IMG/VR virus record: IMGVR_UViG_3300047493_000197
Coordinates: 1-50,215 of that record
Length of the DNA: 50,215 nt
Direction: 5' to 3' (one strand)
From: a virus
The notes under the pieces are model-generated. The model was not told the origin of the DNA. It was given only the letters and a program-made list of their open reading frames with translations, and did not search any database. A program made the translations under genes and the position numbers. This document shows, piece after piece, positions 47,674 through 50,215 of the stretch (its first letter is position 1; every line of letters begins with the position of its first letter).

Positions 47674-47952
47674 TCATGACCAACACCACACCATCAGGTG
47701 TGTAGGCTCGCACCCAGCGCATCGTTCATCCGGTCTGGACGTCGCCAACGCTTCGTGCGCGCTCGCTGCTGCGTGGAGCGCGTCGCGCGTCATTTTCAAA
47801 CGAGGTCGCCAGCAAGGACAGGTTGGCTTTCGTTCACCGTCGCGCACCACCCAGCCGCCCATGCAAAAGTCCCTTCCTGTCAGCCAATAGAACTTGCAGA
47901 AGATGCGGCATGCCGCTTCGACTTCTTCGTCAAGGATGGCAGATGCCAGCAT
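47674..47952 (-). CDS. Cys-rich hypothetical protein
   Basis: 92 residues from ATG 47952, placed 10 bp after the preceding stop; a longer frame to 48060 would overlap that gene. It contains VEAACRIFCKFYWLTGRDFC and KPTCPCWRPRL, then ERCAGCEP, giving seven Cys in pairs, a likely zinc or disulfide protein. Unrecognised. Confidence 0.6.
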   Translation of the reverse strand: MLASAILDEEVEAACRIFCKFYWLTGRDFCMGGWVVRDGERKPTCPCWRPRLKMTRDALHAAASAHEALATSRPDERCAGCEPTHLMVWCWS

Positions 47953-47962
47953 CGGGGGCTTT

Positions 47963-48184
47963 CTACAGAAGCCGGTGATCGAAATAGGTAAGCTGGCGTT
48001 CGGTCTTGACCGCTTGTAGATCGCGGCCAAATTCAGCATGAGCCGCTTCGGGCGCGTCATTGTGCAGCCCGATCATGGCGACCATCGCGACTACCTTGTG
48101 GCCCTGATAGCTGCCTTCCCAAACGCGGCAGTTGTGGCCTTCCACGCTCTCGAATTTCCCGGTCGGGCTGAGTGTGATCTTCAT
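47963..48184 (-). CDS. small hypothetical protein
   Basis: 73 residues from ATG 48184. Beta-rich (MKITLSPTGKFESVEGHNCR, VWEGSYQGHKVVAMVAMIGL) then charged (EFGRDLQAVKTERQL). Not recognised. Part of the leftward operon behind the ATPase. Confidence 0.65.
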   Translation of the reverse strand: MKITLSPTGKFESVEGHNCRVWEGSYQGHKVVAMVAMIGLHNDAPEAAHAEFGRDLQAVKTERQLTYFDHRLL

Positions 48185-48224
48185 GATGGCCTATTTTGCT
48201 AGAGTTGAGTTTTGAAGGCGTCCT

Positions 48225-48428
48225 TCAACGAAAGGTGCGGGTGATTTCGAGGTCGTCATGCAGGTTAAAATCCCGCTTGACGTAGAGGCCAGCGTTCTCG
48301 GCATCGGCGATTGCGCGTTGCAATGCTCGCCACGCCTTACGCACATTCTTGACGCGCTCGGCATCGGTTATATCCCGGCGCATCCGTGGCGCTTTGGGGA
48401 AACTGACGACTTTGGGCTTATCGTTCAC
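48225..48428 (-). CDS. small hypothetical protein
   Basis: 67 residues; ATG overlaps the ATPase stop (48425-48428), so it is translationally coupled. Basic N-terminus, then a helix (VRKAWRALQRAIADAENAG). Not recognised. The 40-bp gap to the next gene may hold a ribosome site but no strong feature. Confidence 0.65.
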   Translation of the reverse strand: MNDKPKVVSFPKAPRMRRDITDAERVKNVRKAWRALQRAIADAENAGLYVKRDFNLHDDLEITRTFR

Positions 48429-50215
48429 GGTCGGCCCTCAAACAGAATATCGGACGCCTTGACCGAACCTCGATCCGTCGTGACGAGCATCCGGGCACCA
48501 AGCCGCTGGATGTACGTGTCACGGCTCGATTTTTTGTAGCCCGTCGGCTCGTTCAGATCGTCGCGGTCAACAGCGTGCGGATATTGTTCGATCAGATACG
48601 CGAGGATTTTCTTTTCGCCTTCCGGCAGGCGCGCCATCCAATAGGCTTGCAAATCGGCACCGCGCGGCAACGGCTCGTAGTCCGAGCCTAGCGCGTCAAT
48701 GCCTCCCTGAGTGGCCGTAAGAACGCTGCCGGAGATCGCGACGAAGCCGCAAGCCGACAGGCGCTGCAGGTAAGTATCCCGCGACGACTTCTTGTAACCG
48801 GTCAGCACGGTCAACTGCTCGCGCGTCGCGCCCTGCGGATACTGCGCGATGGCGGTAAGGATGATCCTCTCGCCTTTGCCAAGAAGTATCCCATCGGACA
48901 ACGCTGCCGCCGCGTGGCGCGGCGCCGCTGGCGATGGGGCGTGAGGCCGGGGCGCGACAGCTGCGACTTGCAATGTCGGCGTCGGCGCGCTCGGCGTGAA
49001 CGTGATGGTCTTGGCGACATCCGCCACCTGCGCCTTGATCTTCTTCAATTCCTCATCGACCTCGGCGGTGAAGCGGCCAATATGGCTGCGGATCGCCGTC
49101 AGGCCGTCTGCGAGGATGGTTTTCGCCTCCTTGGCAGCCGCGGCCGAGAGTTTCTTTTTCGCCTGCTCGAAGCCGCGTTCCTCGGCCTTTTTGATCGCGT
49201 CCGGATCGGCAACCACTTTCGACTGAACGGCTGCGGCCATCTGGCGCTCAAGCAGTGCCTTGTCGTTTTTGGCCTTGGCCAGTTCAGCCTTGAGCTTCGA
49301 CGGATCGTTCGCTTTGCTTTCCGCCTCCACCGTCGCCAAGCGCTCCTTGAGCTTGTCGAGATTGACGGGCGTGAGCGCCTTCGCCGACGCCATGCGTTCG
49401 CCGCGCTTTGGTGCCCGCGAACTGTCGAACGTGACCTTTTCCGGGAACTGCGCTGTCTTGAGTACGCCGCGGGCTGGCAGCCACACGACGCCCTGGCCTT
49501 GCGGCATGGTGGCCATCTGGCCCCACATCGCTTTCCACTGCGCGGTGTCGGCTTGGCCCTGCACCCAATCGCCGATCGCGTCGCGGTCCTGCACCGACGT
49601 GAGCTTGAGCGCGATCATGCCGTCGATCTGGCTCAGCACGTTTTTGGAAATCACCGCCGGTCGCTGCGAGATCAGCCACGGGATGAAGCCCTTCACCCGG
49701 CCGCGGCGGCAGATGGTTTCCATCATGCCGAGCAGCTTCATCGCTTCGCCTTCTCGGTCGAGTATGCGTTGCGGCGCCCACATATCGGCTTCGTCGAAAA
49801 CCGTGTGCAGCGGCTCGCGCGTCTTGTGCTTGTAGAGCGCGGAGAGGAACGCCAGCATGAAGCGGCGCTCCGCGGCGCCGGTCTTGAGTTCGCTCAAGTC
49901 GAGGATGCAGCTCTCCGCCATGCCGGCGACGGTTTCGCCGATCAAGGCGCCGGAATGCTCGGTGAGGCCCAAGTCACCGCGCGGACCGCCAAAGATCACC
50001 AGCTTCTCGTCGCGGCGGAATTTCGATGGCGACTTGCCGTCTTTCGACAGCGCCAAGCCCCACCAGACGCCGAGCGGGTCCGGGATGACCACGCGGGCGC
50101 CGCTATCGAGCAGGCGCTCGACCGCCGTGCCGGCCGCGTAGGTTTTGCCGCTGCCGGCGTTGCCGACGAAAGCCAGGCGATCGTCGAGGGCCGCCGTGGG
50201 GATGGGGTGCGTCAT
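48425..50215 (-). CDS. HerA/DUF87-type ATPase with tandem winged-helix repeats
   Basis: 596 residues from an ATG at the window edge; it may be longer if the molecule is circular. Walker A GNAGSGKT (18-25), Walker B TVFDEAD (138-144) and SQRP (183-186) match HerA/VirD4-type hexameric translocases. A long helical region (about 284-405) follows. The C-terminus carries two winged-helix domains at about 448-507 and 532-590. Both contain TGYKKSSRDTY and QRL (472-486, 558-572). DNA translocation, partition or transfer are candidate roles. It heads a leftward operon. No partner nuclease (NurA-type) is visible nearby. Confidence 0.82.
   Translation of the reverse strand: MTHPIPTAALDDRLAFVGNAGSGKTYAAGTAVERLLDSGARVVIPDPLGVWWGLALSKDGKSPSKFRRDEKLVIFGGPRGDLGLTEHSGALIGETVAGMAESCILDLSELKTGAAERRFMLAFLSALYKHKTREPLHTVFDEADMWAPQRILDREGEAMKLLGMMETICRRGRVKGFIPWLISQRPAVISKNVLSQIDGMIALKLTSVQDRDAIGDWVQGQADTAQWKAMWGQMATMPQGQGVVWLPARGVLKTAQFPEKVTFDSSRAPKRGERMASAKALTPVNLDKLKERLATVEAESKANDPSKLKAELAKAKNDKALLERQMAAAVQSKVVADPDAIKKAEERGFEQAKKKLSAAAAKEAKTILADGLTAIRSHIGRFTAEVDEELKKIKAQVADVAKTITFTPSAPTPTLQVAAVAPRPHAPSPAAPRHAAAALSDGILLGKGERIILTAIAQYPQGATREQLTVLTGYKKSSRDTYLQRLSACGFVAISGSVLTATQGGIDALGSDYEPLPRGADLQAYWMARLPEGEKKILAYLIEQYPHAVDRDDLNEPTGYKKSSRDTYIQRLGARMLVTTDRGSVKASDILFEGRP

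Noticed and set aside
1-50215. CRISPR arrays, tRNA or rRNA genes, insertion sequences
   Set aside because: No regularly spaced repeats, cloverleaf-like segments, rRNA sequence or transposase motifs were seen by reading; a tRNA scan would be needed to exclude a divergent tRNA.

Overview
This window is the near-complete genome of a contractile-tailed (myovirus-type) bacteriophage. It carries a repressor and a Cro-like switch, so it is probably temperate. The sequence is GC-rich. Several accessory proteins (a staphylococcal-nuclease homologue with a rhizobial-type C-terminal tail, small exported Gly/His-rich proteins, a DUF6527-like protein, an Rmf-like phage protein) point to an alphaproteobacterial host, probably Hyphomicrobiales. 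That host call is inference. No rRNA, tRNA, CRISPR array, insertion sequence, integrase or Mu-type transposase was recognised.

Layout. (1) 1-1675, minus strand: a leftward group with the LexA/CI-like repressor, a 54-residue exported peptide, a secreted nuclease homologue, and an ORF that runs off the left edge. (2) 1676-1770: a control region with two perfect inverted repeats and one degenerate copy. (3) 1771-13159, plus strand: early and replication genes, including a Cro-like protein, small DNA-binding or zinc-ribbon proteins, an Rmf-like protein, a RuvC-fold resolvase, a SNF2-like helicase/DNA methyltransferase interrupted by a 337-residue intein, a DUF1376 replication protein and a MarR-like regulator. 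(4) 13942-24000: packaging and head genes, namely terminase subunits, portal, a split XkdF-type protease, a scaffold with a nested start, decoration protein, major capsid and connectors. (5) 24165-36550: tail genes, namely sheath with a duplicated insert domain, tube, chaperones with a programmed -1 frameshift signal, tape measure, hub, spike, gp25, gpJ and gpI-like. (6) 36560-43014: fibres and two paralogous fibre-associated proteins. (7) 43044-47298: moron-like genes and a lysis cassette (GH19 endolysin, membrane proteins, an alpha/beta-hydrolase lipase, an XhlA-like protein), closed by a strong terminator at 47393. (8) 47451-50215, minus strand: an operon headed by a HerA/DUF87-type ATPase with tandem C-terminal winged-helix repeats.

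The leftward genes at both ends would form one continuous leftward operon if the molecule is circular. The left-edge partial ORF would then read in frame into the ATPase gene at the right edge. Most plus-strand genes are coupled by ATGA or GTGA overlaps, as expected for long phage transcripts.

The most notable items are: the intein in the helicase/methyltransferase, whose second LAGLIDADG motif has lost its acidic residue; the A AAA AAC slip site followed by a perfect 10-bp stem in the tail chaperone gene; the duplicated sheath domain; an antisense exported mini-protein inside the late operon; and the ATPase with duplicated winged-helix domains.
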